Shown: positions 8,855 to 18,353 of the stretch, piece by piece
Numbering within the stretch: the first letter of the stretch is position 1
Layout of the letters: each line of letters starts with the position of its first letter
Origin: G965279355 sp965279355
GTDB lineage: Bacteria > Pseudomonadota > Alphaproteobacteria > CACIAM-22H2
Assembly (NCBI GenBank): GCA_965279355.1
Contig: OZ257155.1
Location: 1,302,001 to 1,366,000 of the forward strand
Direction: 5' to 3'
DNA: 64,000 bases
Made by a program: the position numbers and the translations under genes
Notes under the pieces: generated by a model
The model's input: only the letters and a program-made list of their open reading frames with translations
Told to the model about the DNA's origin: nothing
The model's database searches: none

Positions 8855-9604
8855 TCAGCCGGTAGCTGATTTAACAACGATGGCGTGTCCGTTGAGATTG
8901 TAGAAAACGGCGGCACCCGGCAGATTGCCCCGCAATTCGTTCACATACCGTGTGACGCCCTCGCAGGACCAGAAGCCGTAATCGTCGAAGACGATTATTC
9001 CGCTCACGACCAGCCGCGGCCAGATGAATTCAAAGCTCGCCCGCGCGGATTCGTAGACATCGACGTCGATATGCCCGAAGGCGAACCGCTCGTCAGTGAC
9101 CTGCGCGGCGGTCTGATCCGGGAAGATGCCTTTCAGCACCACGCATTGCTGCACACCGGCGTTTGCAAAGAGTTGCCGCACGACCTCTTCCGACGTGTCG
9201 GCGTGTTCCCCGCCTTTGTAATAGCCGTCGCGGTCACCCGCCTTCACGACGCCCTCGAAGGTGTCGCAGACGAAAATCTTCTGGGTGCTGCCGAGAGCGG
9301 CCAGGCGCTGCGCCATCAGGCAGGCCGTTCCGCCACGCCAGACGCCGATCTCGATCACATGACCCGGCAGCTTGCTGACCTGCCCCACGGATTCCCAGAG
9401 TTCGTAACAACGGTAGATGTCGACGAGGGTGTGCCCCTGGATCGATCCGTAGGCCTTCTGGAACTGACCATCCGCCGCCCACGGCGCGTAGGAGGCGTAG
9501 GGAATATTGACGGTCTGCGGCAGCTTGCAGGTCGGCCGCGCGACGGACGCGCCCCGGATACTGGGCAGTCCGTCAAATATCTCTTGATGCGAGGGTTTTG
9601 CCAT
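8855..9604 (-). CDS. TylF/MycF-family O-methyltransferase-like protein
   Basis: 249 residues with the SAM-binding strand HVIEIGVWRGGTA, then VCDTFEGV and the acidic metal-site region HIDVDVYES...FDDYGFW that marks the TylF/macrocin-O-methyltransferase family. These are Mg-dependent sugar O-methyltransferases acting in natural products and in surface polysaccharides. The neighbouring, divergently read glycosyltransferase 2 gene favours a cell-surface glycan role here. Its stop abuts the stop of the preceding binding protein directly. The acceptor sugar is unknown. Confidence 0.82.
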   Translation of the reverse strand: MAKPSHQEIFDGLPSIRGASVARPTCKLPQTVNIPYASYAPWAADGQFQKAYGSIQGHTLVDIYRCYELWESVGQVSKLPGHVIEIGVWRGGTACLMAQRLAALGSTQKIFVCDTFEGVVKAGDRDGYYKGGEHADTSEEVVRQLFANAGVQQCVVLKGIFPDQTAAQVTDERFAFGHIDVDVYESARASFEFIWPRLVVSGIIVFDDYGFWSCEGVTRYVNELRGNLPGAAVFYNLNGHAIVVKSATG

Positions 9605-9665
9605 GGCCGACTTCGGAACGAATCGAATTCCCTGATATTAGCCGCAACCGGCCACGGATAGGAAA

Positions 9666-10682
9666 ATGCCGCGCCTCAGCATCGTCATGTCGGTCCACGA
9701 CAAGGCACCCTATCTCGGCGAGTTCCTGGACAACCTGCGTCAGACCGAGCCGGAGGCCGAGCTCGTGGTCGTGGACGACGGCAGCTCGGATGGCACGACA
9801 GACATAGCCCGGGCGAAAGCAGACGTCTTCCTGCGCACCGAAAATGTGTGGGAGGTGAAGGCCAACAATGTCGGCCTGAAGGCGGCGACCGGCGACCACA
9901 TTGCCATCGTGCAGGACGACGATTTTATCCTGCCGCGCCTGTGGGCTTCGACCGCAGCTGCCGCGATGCTGGCCCATGACCTCGGCATTCTGGGATGCCG
10001 CGGCTACGGCCATGTGATGCATCGCGCCCAGGCAGAACAGATGCAGGCCCGCGCGGCCGAGATCGAGCGGCAGATCATGGCCACCGGCGAGATGAGGCCC
10101 GAGGACAATGGCCGGAATTTCTGTCGCCTCACCGAGGCCAATGGCATCGCCTATGGCAAGGTCGACATTCATCTCAGGAACTTCGCCATCAACCCCTATC
10201 AGGCGCCGGACGGCGGCCCTGCAACTGTGATCTGCGCGCCGGCGCCCATCTACCTGACCGACGTCACCATTCGTTCGCCATTTATCATCGACCGCCGGGT
10301 CATCCAGACAATCGGGGTCATGGACGAGGCTTACGCGCCGCTGAACATGGACGATCATGATTTCTGCATGCGGGCGCGCAAGGCGGGGTTCAGGGTCGGC
10401 TTCTCGCGCGTGCCGTCGATCAACCGGTTCCGGGGCGGAAGCCGATGGCTGTACGCGGGCGCCCAGGAGGGGCAGCGCTCGCATGTGATGAACGACAGCT
10501 TCGTGCGAAATAGCCAGCGCTTCTACGGGGACTGGCTACAGACGGCGGGCGATATATTCGCATTGGAACGGCTCGGCGCTATCCAGTTCCAGCCTTCCCT
10601 GCTGTCGTTCGACGCCGTGCAGGCGGAGAGCGCCACGGTCGCACGTCTGTTCAACATTTCGCCCGAACGCGCGCTCGACTAG
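9666..10682 (+). CDS. Family 2 glycosyltransferase (GT-A fold)
   Basis: 338 residues. The N-terminus PRLSIVMSVHDKAPYL and ELVVVDDGSSDGT is the nucleotide-sugar binding half of GT2 enzymes, and QDDDF near residue 85 is the DxD-type metal motif. ATG at 9666 follows AGGA at close spacing. There is no transmembrane segment, so it is soluble or peripheral. It is read away from the TylF-like methyltransferase with only about 60 bases between them, consistent with a shared glycan modification. Donor and acceptor are not predictable. Confidence 0.85.
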   Translation: MPRLSIVMSVHDKAPYLGEFLDNLRQTEPEAELVVVDDGSSDGTTDIARAKADVFLRTENVWEVKANNVGLKAATGDHIAIVQDDDFILPRLWASTAAAAMLAHDLGILGCRGYGHVMHRAQAEQMQARAAEIERQIMATGEMRPEDNGRNFCRLTEANGIAYGKVDIHLRNFAINPYQAPDGGPATVICAPAPIYLTDVTIRSPFIIDRRVIQTIGVMDEAYAPLNMDDHDFCMRARKAGFRVGFSRVPSINRFRGGSRWLYAGAQEGQRSHVMNDSFVRNSQRFYGDWLQTAGDIFALERLGAIQFQPSLLSFDAVQAESATVARLFNISPERALD

Positions 10683-10754
10683 AATGGCAGAGGCATGCGG
10701 CGCTTGTTTCAAGCTTGTCTTGGAATATCGGGGTTTCCAGCCCGTTTATCACGG

Positions 10755-11084
10755 GTGAACCGTACCCTCGCCCTTTTCGCCGGCTGTGCCTTCCTGCTGA
10801 GCGCCTGCGGGCCGCCCATGCGCTGGGAGCACCCCCAGGTCGGCACCGCCAATGCCGGGGCCGACCTGAACCATTGCAGTCAGGTCGCCCACAGCGAGGC
10901 GTGGCGCATGGCAAATTCCGCTCCCATGTCGATGGGCGGATGGCGCCGCGGGCGCGGCGGACAGATGTATTTCGACCCATTCCCGCGGTATCCGGATCCA
11001 TGGCACTATGAGCGGCCGCTGCAGGACTACTGCATGCGCTCCAAGGGCTACCAGCTCGTCCCGGTGCCCGAGCCGCAATCCTAA
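10755..11084 (+). CDS. Small predicted lipoprotein of unknown function
   Basis: The GTG at 10755 gives a 109-residue protein whose first 18 residues form a lipoprotein signal (LALFAGCAFLLSAC lipobox, Cys18). A longer frame from ATG 10695 would place 20 charged residues before the signal, so I prefer the GTG. The mature part has two further cysteines (NHCSQVAH and DYCMRSKGY) that could form a disulfide, and a glycine/arginine-rich middle. The ending CMRSKGYQLVP is common in small lipoproteins of unknown function. No function is assigned. Confidence 0.6.
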   Translation: MNRTLALFAGCAFLLSACGPPMRWEHPQVGTANAGADLNHCSQVAHSEAWRMANSAPMSMGGWRRGRGGQMYFDPFPRYPDPWHYERPLQDYCMRSKGYQLVPVPEPQS

Positions 11085-11096
11085 GGCCAGGCCGGC

Positions 11097-11855
11097 CTAG
11101 CGGCGCGGCTGTTCGGCCTGGTTCCGGCTCGGCTGGGCGGGCTTGATCGCCATATTCTCCTGCTCCACGTCGCACGGATAGGTCTGCCTGTTGCGGTCTT
11201 CCGCCGCCGCAATCAGGGCGCCTGATGCCGGCCCGAGAGAGGTCCCCGATCCGGCCACCTGGACCGCCGTCCCCCCCATGCTCAAGGTCTGCGTGCGGCC
11301 GGTCGTGCCGTCGCGGAACGTTACGGTGCTGTCCGACAGGATCACGGAATCCGGGGGCAAGGCATTACCCAGCACGCCCATCGCCCCCAGCGCCGAGGTG
11401 AGGCCGGCAGCGCCAGTAGCGCCCAGCCCGGCTAGGTTGGTAATCTGCTCCCAGTTGCCGAGGCCGATCGTGTTGGTTTCCAGCAGCACATCGGCGCCGT
11501 CCAGCCGCACCTGGGACACACTGCTGTCGCCAGACACGGCGGACAGCGGATTGAGGTCGATCTGGACCCGGCGGATGCGCGCCATGTCCTGACGCGATCC
11601 CCAGCGGGCATTGCCGACCCGGACATTGTTGAGAACCACCCGTGGCGGCAGGCCGAGCTGCAGCTCCACCGGCCCGTCAATCGCCAGCGTCCGTCCGGTC
11701 AGGTCGACCACGCGCTGCTGCAGTTCCCGCTTGTACTGATCGCTGTCAAACAGCGCGTACATGACGCCACCGGCAATCGCCCCCATCGCGGCCACGAAGA
11801 TCACCGCCTTCGCCATGAAGGTGATGACACGCCCGATCAGCCTGAACACGAACAT
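11097..11855 (-). CDS. AsmA-family-like membrane-anchored protein
   Basis: 252 residues. One N-terminal transmembrane segment (about 14-35) is followed by the AsmA pattern: LQQRVVDLTGRTLAIDGPVEL, then VVLNNVRVGNARWGS and a repeated beta-strand layout (VRLDGADVLLET, NWEQI). AsmA-like proteins are anchored in the inner membrane and linked to outer-membrane lipid transport and assembly. It is much shorter than typical AsmA (600 or more residues), so it is a small AsmA-domain protein rather than a full bridge-type transporter. The C-terminus is low-complexity and hydrophilic. It is convergent with the small lipoprotein gene. Confidence 0.72.
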   Translation of the reverse strand: MFVFRLIGRVITFMAKAVIFVAAMGAIAGGVMYALFDSDQYKRELQQRVVDLTGRTLAIDGPVELQLGLPPRVVLNNVRVGNARWGSRQDMARIRRVQIDLNPLSAVSGDSSVSQVRLDGADVLLETNTIGLGNWEQITNLAGLGATGAAGLTSALGAMGVLGNALPPDSVILSDSTVTFRDGTTGRTQTLSMGGTAVQVAGSGTSLGPASGALIAAAEDRNRQTYPCDVEQENMAIKPAQPSRNQAEQPRR

Positions 11856-11923
11856 CCGGATCTCTCCCGCACAACGCGCCGATTCGGCGCCGGTGGGATG
11901 ATAAACCCCCGGCAGGCCGCGCG

Positions 11924-12838
11924 TCAGGAGACCGGCGGCGCCGCCGACGAGCTTGGCTTGCGCAGCGTCGCTTCCCGCGAAAAGATGTAGATGCCGCTAG
12001 CGACCACGATCAGACCGCCGATGATCATGCCCCATCCGGGAATGTCCCCGAACACCATGAAGCCGGTGATGCTGGCCCAGACGAGCTGCAGGTAGGCGTA
12101 GGGTTGCAGGGCCGATGCCGGCGCATACCCCAGCGCCTTGGCGAAGGTGAAATGCGCCACGGCACCCAGCGCCCCCATGCCGACCATCAGCACCCAGTGG
12201 AATGCGCTGGGTGAGATCCAGATGAAGGGCATCACGAAGGAGAGCACGACGGCGCCAACGATTGCGCCGTAAAACGACGACACCAGCGCGGAATCGTAGC
12301 GGCTGACCGCGCGGGTTATGATCTGGAACACCGCATGGCCCGTGGCCATGGCGAGCGCCAGCAGCGCCGCCCAGTGGAAGGTGCCGCTGCCGGGTTGCAC
12401 GATCACCATCACGCCGAGGAAGCCGACAGCGACCGCCGTCCAGCGCCTGGGACCGACCCGCTCCTTCAGCAGGACCGCACTCAGCGCCGTGACAATCAGA
12501 GGCGAAATAAAGCCGATCGCCGTCGCATCGGCGAGCGGCATGAAACTGAACACCAGGAAGAACAGCGTGGTGACGACCATCAACAGGACGCCGCGGCCGA
12601 TCTGCCAGAGCGGTTTCCCTGAAACCAGCGGATTGCCGCCGCCAGCACGCAGCAGGAACGGCAACATGAACATGATCGCGAAGGTGTAACGCGCCCAGGC
12701 AATCTGAAACACGGAGTAGTTCTGGGTCAGATATTTCGCCGTCGTGTCCAGAATGGCGAACCCGAAACCGGTCACCAGAAAAAAGACTATTCCGCGCGCC
12801 ATGTTGCCAGGCGGCCGTTCCGGGACAGGAGAATTCAT
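11924..12838 (-). CDS. EamA/DMT-family transporter (drug/metabolite exporter type)
   Basis: 304 residues with about ten hydrophobic segments arranged as two EamA repeats (FFLVTGFGFAILDTTAKY... and LALAMATGHAVFQIITRAV...). The conserved DATAIGFISPLIVTALS loop and a second-half ALQPYAYLQLVWASITGFMVFGD segment are typical of the RhaT/YdcZ-like DMT carriers. Members export amino acids and metabolites or import nucleotides and SAM; this one cannot be placed more exactly. A 159-base gap separates it from the divergently transcribed molybdoenzyme gene and must hold both promoters. Confidence 0.88.
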   Translation of the reverse strand: MNSPVPERPPGNMARGIVFFLVTGFGFAILDTTAKYLTQNYSVFQIAWARYTFAIMFMLPFLLRAGGGNPLVSGKPLWQIGRGVLLMVVTTLFFLVFSFMPLADATAIGFISPLIVTALSAVLLKERVGPRRWTAVAVGFLGVMVIVQPGSGTFHWAALLALAMATGHAVFQIITRAVSRYDSALVSSFYGAIVGAVVLSFVMPFIWISPSAFHWVLMVGMGALGAVAHFTFAKALGYAPASALQPYAYLQLVWASITGFMVFGDIPGWGMIIGGLIVVASGIYIFSREATLRKPSSSAAPPVS

Positions 12839-12997
12839 GGTGGGCGGCTGGGATTTTCAGGGGCGACGCATAACTTGCGCAACGGTTAATACCACGGCAT
12901 CGTCCCTCCGCGGGGCCGAAAAGAAGCGCCGGGCCCTACTCCGGCGCGCCGTGGTTCCGCAACGGCAACGCCTCACATCACGAGCCCGAGCGACACT

Positions 12998-15352
12998 ATG
13001 AATCTGCTACTGAATCCGATGGATCCTGCCCTCACAAAATTCGGCGTCGGCCAGTCCGTACCGCGTGTGGAAGATCCCAAGCTGCTGCGCGGCGAAGGTC
13101 GCTACACCGACGACGTGAACCTGCCGGGTCAGGCCTATGCCGTAATGGTCCGCAGCACCCACGCGCACGGCGTCATCCGGAAGATCGATACGTCCACGGC
13201 GCGCAAGATGCCTGGTGTGCTCGCCGTCTATACCGGCGCCGACATCAAGGCCTACGGCAACATCAAGAGCATCCCGAATTTCCCAAATCGCGACGGCTCG
13301 CCGATGAAGAAGCCGGCGCGTCCCGCCCTTGCCACTGATCGGGTGCGCTTCGTTGGCGATCCCGTTGCCTGTGTGATCGCGGAAACCGTGGCCCAGGCCA
13401 GAGACGCGGCCGAAGCCGTCGAGGTCGACATCGACACAATGCCCGCCGTCACCAATCCGCGCGAGGCCGTGAAGCCCAGCGCACCGCAGCTCTACGCAGA
13501 AATCCCGAACAACCTGTCGCTCGACTACCATTTCGGCGATGCGGACAAAGTCGCCGAGGCGTTCAAGAAGGCCGCGCATGTCACGAAGCTCAGCCTGATC
13601 AACAACCGTGTTGTCGTTTCGGCGATGGAACCTCGCGCGGCGGTCATGGCTTACGACAAGGCCAGCGACCGCTGGACCGTCCATATCGCAACACAGGGCG
13701 TGTTCGGCCCGCGCGAAATGATCGCCAAGGAGATCCTCAACGTCCCGTCCGACAAGGTCCGCGTGCTGACCGGCAATGTCGGCGGCTCGTTCGGCATGAA
13801 GGCGGCGGCGTTTCCGGAATATGTCCCGATGCTGCACGGAACGCGCGAACTCGGCCGGCCGGTGAAATGGACCGATGATCGATCCGGCAGTTTCGTTTCC
13901 GACACGCATGGCCGCGACGCCGAGATTGACGGCGAACTGGCGCTCGACAAGGACGGCAATTTCCTCGCCGTGCGTATCACCAGCCACGCCAATCTCGGCT
14001 CCTATATCGGCCAGATGTCGCCGATGTTCGCGACCCTCAACATCGTCAAGAACACAATCAGCGTCTACAAGACGCCGCTGATTGAGGTGAACACGAAATG
14101 CGTGCTCACCAACACGACGGCCGTCAGTTCCTATCGCGGCGCCGGGCGGCCTGAGTCGAACTATTACATGGAGCGGCTGATCGACACGGCCGCCCGCGAG
14201 ATGGGGATCGACCGCATCGAAATCCGCAAGCGGAACATGATCCGCCCGGAACAGATGCCCTACAGCCCACCGTCAGAGCTGACCTACGACAGCGGCGATT
14301 TCCCGGCCGTCCTCGACCGCGCGGTCGAGCTTGCCGACGTGAAAGGCTTCGCCAAGCGCAAGGCCGAGAGTAAGAAATCCGGTAAGCTACGCGGCCTCGG
14401 TCTGGGCTGTTATCTCGAAGTCACGGCCCCGCAGGGCAAGGAGATGGGCGGCATCCGCTTTGGCGATGACGGCACCGTCACCATTGTCACCGGCACGCTG
14501 GATTACGGCCAGGGTCACCATTCACCCTTCGCGCAGGTGCTGAGCCAGGCGCTCGGCATTCCCTTCGACAAGATCAAACTGTTGCAGGGCGACAGCGACG
14601 AGTTGCTGGTCGGCGGCGGCACGGGCGGCTCGCGCTCCATCGTCTCCAGCGGCGGCGCGATCCTTGAAGCCAGCGCGAAGGTCATCGAACAGGGCAAGGC
14701 AATCGCCAGCCATATTCTGGAAGCGGCGGCGGCCGATATCGAATTCGTGCAGGGCAAGTTCCGCATCGCCGGCACCGACCGCAGCATCGGCATCATGGAA
14801 CTCGCCGCGAAACTGCGCAGCGGCCTCGCCCTGCCGGCCGACGCGCCAAAGTCACTGGATGCCAACCTCATCCACAGCACGGCGCCGTCGGCGTTCCCCA
14901 ACGGCTGTCACATCGTGGAGGTCGAGATCGATCCCGATACCGGCATCACCGAAGTGGTTAAGTATTCGATGGTCAACGACTTCGGCACAATCGTGAATCC
15001 GCTGATGGTCGCGGGGCAGGCGCATGGCGGCATCATGCAGGGCATTGGCCAGGCGATGTTCGAATCCACGCGCTACGACGAGACCGGCCAGATCCTCACG
15101 GGATCCTACATGGACTATGCGTTGCCGCGTGCCGTCGACGCGCCGGACTTCGTGATGAAGAGCCATCCGGTGCTGGCCAAGACCAACGCCCTGGGCGCCA
15201 AGGGTTGCGGCGAAGCCGGCTGCGCCGGATCGTTGCCGTCGGTGATGAATGCAATCGTCGACGCGCTGTCGGACATCGGCATCAAGCATGTGGATATGCC
15301 GGCGACACCGCTCAGCATCTGGCGGACCATTCAGGCCGCGAAGAAGAACTGA
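12998..15352 (+). CDS. Xanthine dehydrogenase/CoxL-family molybdopterin-binding subunit
   Basis: 784 residues, full length for the large molybdenum subunit. It opens with FGVGQSVPRVEDPKLLRG, then a Mo-cofactor domain with GGSFGMK near 265. The active-loop motif SYRGAGR is the form II (CoxL-like) variant. GGGTGGSRS lies near 545 and GAKGCGEAGCAG holds the conserved glutamate at the C-terminus. An ATG at 13019 is an alternative start. Family members hydroxylate N-heterocycles, aldehydes or aromatic acids. They need FAD and 2Fe-2S subunits, and neither is encoded next to it. The stop overlaps the GFA gene start by one base, so the pair is coupled. Confidence 0.9.
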   Translation: MNLLLNPMDPALTKFGVGQSVPRVEDPKLLRGEGRYTDDVNLPGQAYAVMVRSTHAHGVIRKIDTSTARKMPGVLAVYTGADIKAYGNIKSIPNFPNRDGSPMKKPARPALATDRVRFVGDPVACVIAETVAQARDAAEAVEVDIDTMPAVTNPREAVKPSAPQLYAEIPNNLSLDYHFGDADKVAEAFKKAAHVTKLSLINNRVVVSAMEPRAAVMAYDKASDRWTVHIATQGVFGPREMIAKEILNVPSDKVRVLTGNVGGSFGMKAAAFPEYVPMLHGTRELGRPVKWTDDRSGSFVSDTHGRDAEIDGELALDKDGNFLAVRITSHANLGSYIGQMSPMFATLNIVKNTISVYKTPLIEVNTKCVLTNTTAVSSYRGAGRPESNYYMERLIDTAAREMGIDRIEIRKRNMIRPEQMPYSPPSELTYDSGDFPAVLDRAVELADVKGFAKRKAESKKSGKLRGLGLGCYLEVTAPQGKEMGGIRFGDDGTVTIVTGTLDYGQGHHSPFAQVLSQALGIPFDKIKLLQGDSDELLVGGGTGGSRSIVSSGGAILEASAKVIEQGKAIASHILEAAAADIEFVQGKFRIAGTDRSIGIMELAAKLRSGLALPADAPKSLDANLIHSTAPSAFPNGCHIVEVEIDPDTGITEVVKYSMVNDFGTIVNPLMVAGQAHGGIMQGIGQAMFESTRYDETGQILTGSYMDYALPRAVDAPDFVMKSHPVLAKTNALGAKGCGEAGCAGSLPSVMNAIVDALSDIGIKHVDMPATPLSIWRTIQAAKKN

Positions 15353-15759
15353 TGGCCGAAAGGATCGAAGGCGGTTGCCAGTGCGGGGCTGTCCGCTACG
15401 CCATCACCGGCGAGCCGGTGTTCACGGCGATGTGCCATTGTACGATCTGCCGTCGCACGCACGCGGCACCGGTCGTCGCCTGGGCGATGTTTCAGGAGAA
15501 GGACGTCGCGGTCACCAAAGGTGCGCCCAAGATCCATAAATCGACGGCCGAGGGGCGGCGCGGCTTTTGTGGGGATTGCGGCACGCAGATTTCCTTTACG
15601 GCCAGTTTCCTGCCGGGCCTGATCGATATTGCAATCGGCAGCCTCGACAAGCCCGAGGCGATGCCGCCGGCACTGCATTACTGGGAGTCGAAACGGCTCC
15701 CGTGGCTGAAACTCGACGACGACCTGCCGCGCCACGCGGAGCTGCCGCCCTTCGGCTGA
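15352..15759 (+). CDS. GFA-family (Mss4-like) zinc-binding protein
   Basis: 135 residues starting at the ATG that overlaps the upstream stop codon (TGATG). Zinc ligands of the glutathione-dependent formaldehyde-activating (GFA) family are visible: GGCQCGAVRY, CHCTICRRTHAAP and FCGDCGT. GFA proteins were proposed to aid S-hydroxymethyl-glutathione formation; most homologues have no proven reaction. Coupling to a molybdenum hydroxylase gene suggests a link to handling an aldehyde substrate or product, but that is inference only. It is convergent with the SDR gene after seven bases. Confidence 0.85.
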   Translation: MAERIEGGCQCGAVRYAITGEPVFTAMCHCTICRRTHAAPVVAWAMFQEKDVAVTKGAPKIHKSTAEGRRGFCGDCGTQISFTASFLPGLIDIAIGSLDKPEAMPPALHYWESKRLPWLKLDDDLPRHAELPPFG

Positions 15760-15766
15760 TCGCGGT

Positions 15767-16576
15767 TCAGTCCGCGGTGCCGAGCGAGAACCCGCCGTCG
15801 ACCACGATCTGCGCGCCCGTGACGTAGCGCGCGGCCGGCGACGCGAGGAACAGGGCAATTCCGTACATGTCCTCTTCCTGCCCCAGCCGGTGCATTGGAA
15901 TCATCTTTTCGAAGGGCTCCCGCGCCACGGGATCCTTGAGTCGACCGCCCGAAATATTTGTGATCCACGGTCCGGGCGCGATCGCATTGACGGTGACGTT
16001 GTAGCGTGCGAGTTCCAGCGCGGCCTGCTTCACAAGCTGCCCGACCGCGCCCTTCGAGACGACGTAGGGCGTGCCAACATGTTGCTCGATCTTGAAAGCG
16101 TCGATTGACGACGTGACGATGATCCGGCCGGCATTCTGCGGCTTCATGATGCGGGCCGCCGCCTGCAGCGTATTGAATGCGCCGATCACGTTGACCTGAA
16201 GCACACGCTCCCACTGCTCGCTGGGAAGCTGCTCGATCTGCCGCTCGGTGTTGCGGGTACCGTCGGTCTTGAGAAAGCCTGGGCCGCCGCCGATCCCGGC
16301 ATTGGCAAACACGACATCGAGGCGGCCAACGGAATGCGCCACGGCATTCATGATCTTATCGACTTCGGCCCGGTTCGTGACATCGACCACTTCGCCGCGT
16401 GTCTCGCCCCCAAGCTTTTCCACCGCCTCCTGGAGCATGTCGCGATTGCTATCGAACAGCGTAACCCTCGCACCGTTCTCGGCCATGGCCGCCGCGCAGG
16501 AAAAACCGATCCCGCTGGCGCCGCCCGTCACCACCGTGACGAGGCCGCGCACGTCGAACAGAGCGGAACTTTTCAT
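15767..16576 (-). CDS. Short-chain dehydrogenase/reductase (SDR)
   Basis: 269 residues, classical SDR. Cofactor motif TGGASGIG is near residue 15, the NAG motif (FANAGIG) near 92, catalytic serine in TSSID, and the YxxxK pair in TPYVVSKGAV. A GPWITN segment follows. It begins three bases after the pobA stop, so it is co-transcribed as the second gene of a two-gene operon. The substrate is not evident. In this position it may oxidise or reduce an aromatic side chain or alcohol feeding the 4-hydroxybenzoate route. Confidence 0.85.
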   Translation of the reverse strand: MKSSALFDVRGLVTVVTGGASGIGFSCAAAMAENGARVTLFDSNRDMLQEAVEKLGGETRGEVVDVTNRAEVDKIMNAVAHSVGRLDVVFANAGIGGGPGFLKTDGTRNTERQIEQLPSEQWERVLQVNVIGAFNTLQAAARIMKPQNAGRIIVTSSIDAFKIEQHVGTPYVVSKGAVGQLVKQAALELARYNVTVNAIAPGPWITNISGGRLKDPVAREPFEKMIPMHRLGQEEDMYGIALFLASPAARYVTGAQIVVDGGFSLGTAD

Positions 16577-16579
16577 CGC

Positions 16580-17758
16580 TTAGATACCCTTGAGCGGGAG
16601 CCCAACATAATTCTCAGCCAGCACAGTCAGCGCCGCCTTGGACGAGAAGAGGTAACGCAGCTCGGTCAGCTGGATCTCACGCTCGAACTGGTCGTTTTCG
16701 GGCGACAGGTGCAACGCCGTGGTCATCCACCACGAGAACCGCACAGCCTGCCATACACGTTGCAGGCAGATCGACGAATACGCGTCCAGAAGCTCCGTGC
16801 GGCCGGAGCCATAAAACTCCGTGAATGCCCTGGCCAGCACCTTCACATCGGTCGCCGCAAGATTGAGACCTTTGGCTCCGCTCGGGGGCACGATATGCGC
16901 CGAATCCCCGGCCAGGAACAGCTTGCCGAACCGCATCGGCTCGGCGACGAAGCTGCGCATTGGCGTCACGCTCTTTTCGATGGATGGCCCGGTTACCAGC
17001 TGCTCAGCCGCGTCAGGATCAAGCCGCGTCCTGGCTTCGGCCCAGAACCGCTCATCGGGCCACTTGGCCGTATCTTCATCGGGTGGGCATTGCAGGTAGA
17101 TGCGGCTCACCTGCGGCGAGCGCATGCTGAACAGGGCAAAACCGCGGTCCGTGCTGGAATAGATCAGCTCGTCAGACACCGGCGGCGTGCGCGCCAGAAT
17201 GCCAAGCCATGCATAGGGATAGACCTTTTCGAACGTGCGCAGCACGGACTTCGGCATGCTCTGGCGGCTTGGACCGTGGAAACCGTCGCATCCGGCGATG
17301 AAATCGCATTCCAGGACCTGCGGCTTGCCGCCTTTCTTGTAGGTGATGCGCGGCTGCTTGCCCTCGATCTCATGCAGCGTAACGTCTTCAGCCTCGAACA
17401 CGATCTCGCCACCTGAAGCAAGGCTTGCGTCGATCAGATCCTTTACGACCTCGGTCTGGCCATAAACCATGACGACCTTACCGGTGTGCTCGCGCAGGTT
17501 CACATAGTGCCGCTTGCTATCGAACAGGATGTCGAACCCGTCATGCACGAGCCCTTCCTTGTTCATCCGCGCGTCGACCTTCGCCTCGCGCATCAGATCG
17601 ATCGTGCCCTGCTCCAGGACGCCGGCACGGATGCGCGCCTCCACATAGTCGCGGCTGCGCCACTCCAGGATGACGCTCTCGATTCCCTGCAGATGCAGCA
17701 GGCGCGCAAGGAACAACCCCGCCGGGCCAGCCCCGATGATTCCAACCTTGGTCCGCAT
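16580..17758 (-). CDS. pobA: 4-hydroxybenzoate 3-monooxygenase
   Basis: 392 residues from the ATG at 17758, matching the usual length of PobA (about 394) and its opening (MRTKVGIIGAGPAGL). A TTG at 17779 in the same frame would add seven residues and is unlikely. The FAD-binding GAGPAG is at 9-14, then RIRAGVLEQG, a middle DG motif (AGCDGFHGPSR), and the second FAD motif LAGDSAHIVPPSGAKGLN. The enzyme hydroxylates 4-hydroxybenzoate to protocatechuate with NADPH and oxygen in the cytoplasm. No pobR-like regulator is adjacent, which is unusual. The downstream SDR is in the same operon. Confidence 0.93.
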   Translation of the reverse strand: MRTKVGIIGAGPAGLFLARLLHLQGIESVILEWRSRDYVEARIRAGVLEQGTIDLMREAKVDARMNKEGLVHDGFDILFDSKRHYVNLREHTGKVVMVYGQTEVVKDLIDASLASGGEIVFEAEDVTLHEIEGKQPRITYKKGGKPQVLECDFIAGCDGFHGPSRQSMPKSVLRTFEKVYPYAWLGILARTPPVSDELIYSSTDRGFALFSMRSPQVSRIYLQCPPDEDTAKWPDERFWAEARTRLDPDAAEQLVTGPSIEKSVTPMRSFVAEPMRFGKLFLAGDSAHIVPPSGAKGLNLAATDVKVLARAFTEFYGSGRTELLDAYSSICLQRVWQAVRFSWWMTTALHLSPENDQFEREIQLTELRYLFSSKAALTVLAENYVGLPLKGI

Positions 17759-17864
17759 GACGTTTACGTATCCCCCCAAACCCCTTGAACCGTCTATATA
17801 GCATCAAGTGGGCAGCCCGAAACCTGCGGAGTCTGCATGGTAGGGCCGAAACTTGAGCCCCGGC

Positions 17865-18353
17865 TCAGGACCCCGGCCAGGGCCGAATGGGGACAGTGCT
17901 GATGCTGTTCTGCGGGCTACCTTCGATCACCCGGTCGCTGTACGAGACGTAGACCAGCACGTTCCGCTCCTTGTCGAAGAAGCGCACAACCTGGAGCGAT
18001 TTGAAGATCAGGCTGCGCCGCTCGTCAAAGACCTGCTCGCCGTCCTGCAGCGTTCCCTTGACGTTGATCGGCCCGACCTGCGCGCAGGCGATGCTGGCAT
18101 CGCTGGTGTCTTCGGCAACACCCAATCCGCCCTTCACACCGCCGGTCTGCGCCCGGCTGATATGGCAGGCAACGCCGTCGACCTTCGGATCGTCGAACCC
18201 GTCGACCACAACCTTGTCGTTCGGACCGATCCACCGGAACCGGGTGCTGACCTCGCCGGTTGTGCCGCGATCCGGGCGGCTGATCAGCCAGATCACGGGC
18301 ACGGCCACCAACGCGAGCAGCACCAGCAGAACGATCATGCGAAATTTGCTCAT
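17865..18353 (-). CDS. CreA family protein
   Basis: 162 residues from the ATG at 18353; a longer frame from 18413 lacks family support. An N-terminal hydrophobic anchor (about 5-24) is followed by the CreA core: FRWIGPNDKVVVDGFDDP, GVACHISRAQTGG and AEDTSDASIACAQVGPI. The two cysteines are conserved. CreA homologues are exported or anchored periplasmic proteins of unclear function, despite the historical name catabolite regulation protein A. It is divergent from mntP, with the manganese riboswitch in between. Confidence 0.85.
   Translation of the reverse strand: MSKFRMIVLLVLLALVAVPVIWLISRPDRGTTGEVSTRFRWIGPNDKVVVDGFDDPKVDGVACHISRAQTGGVKGGLGVAEDTSDASIACAQVGPINVKGTLQDGEQVFDERRSLIFKSLQVVRFFDKERNVLVYVSYSDRVIEGSPQNSISTVPIRPWPGS

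Noticed and set aside
16334..17416. 360-codon plus-strand frame opposite SDR and pobA
   Set aside because: pobA and SDR are full-length and motif-complete on the minus strand.
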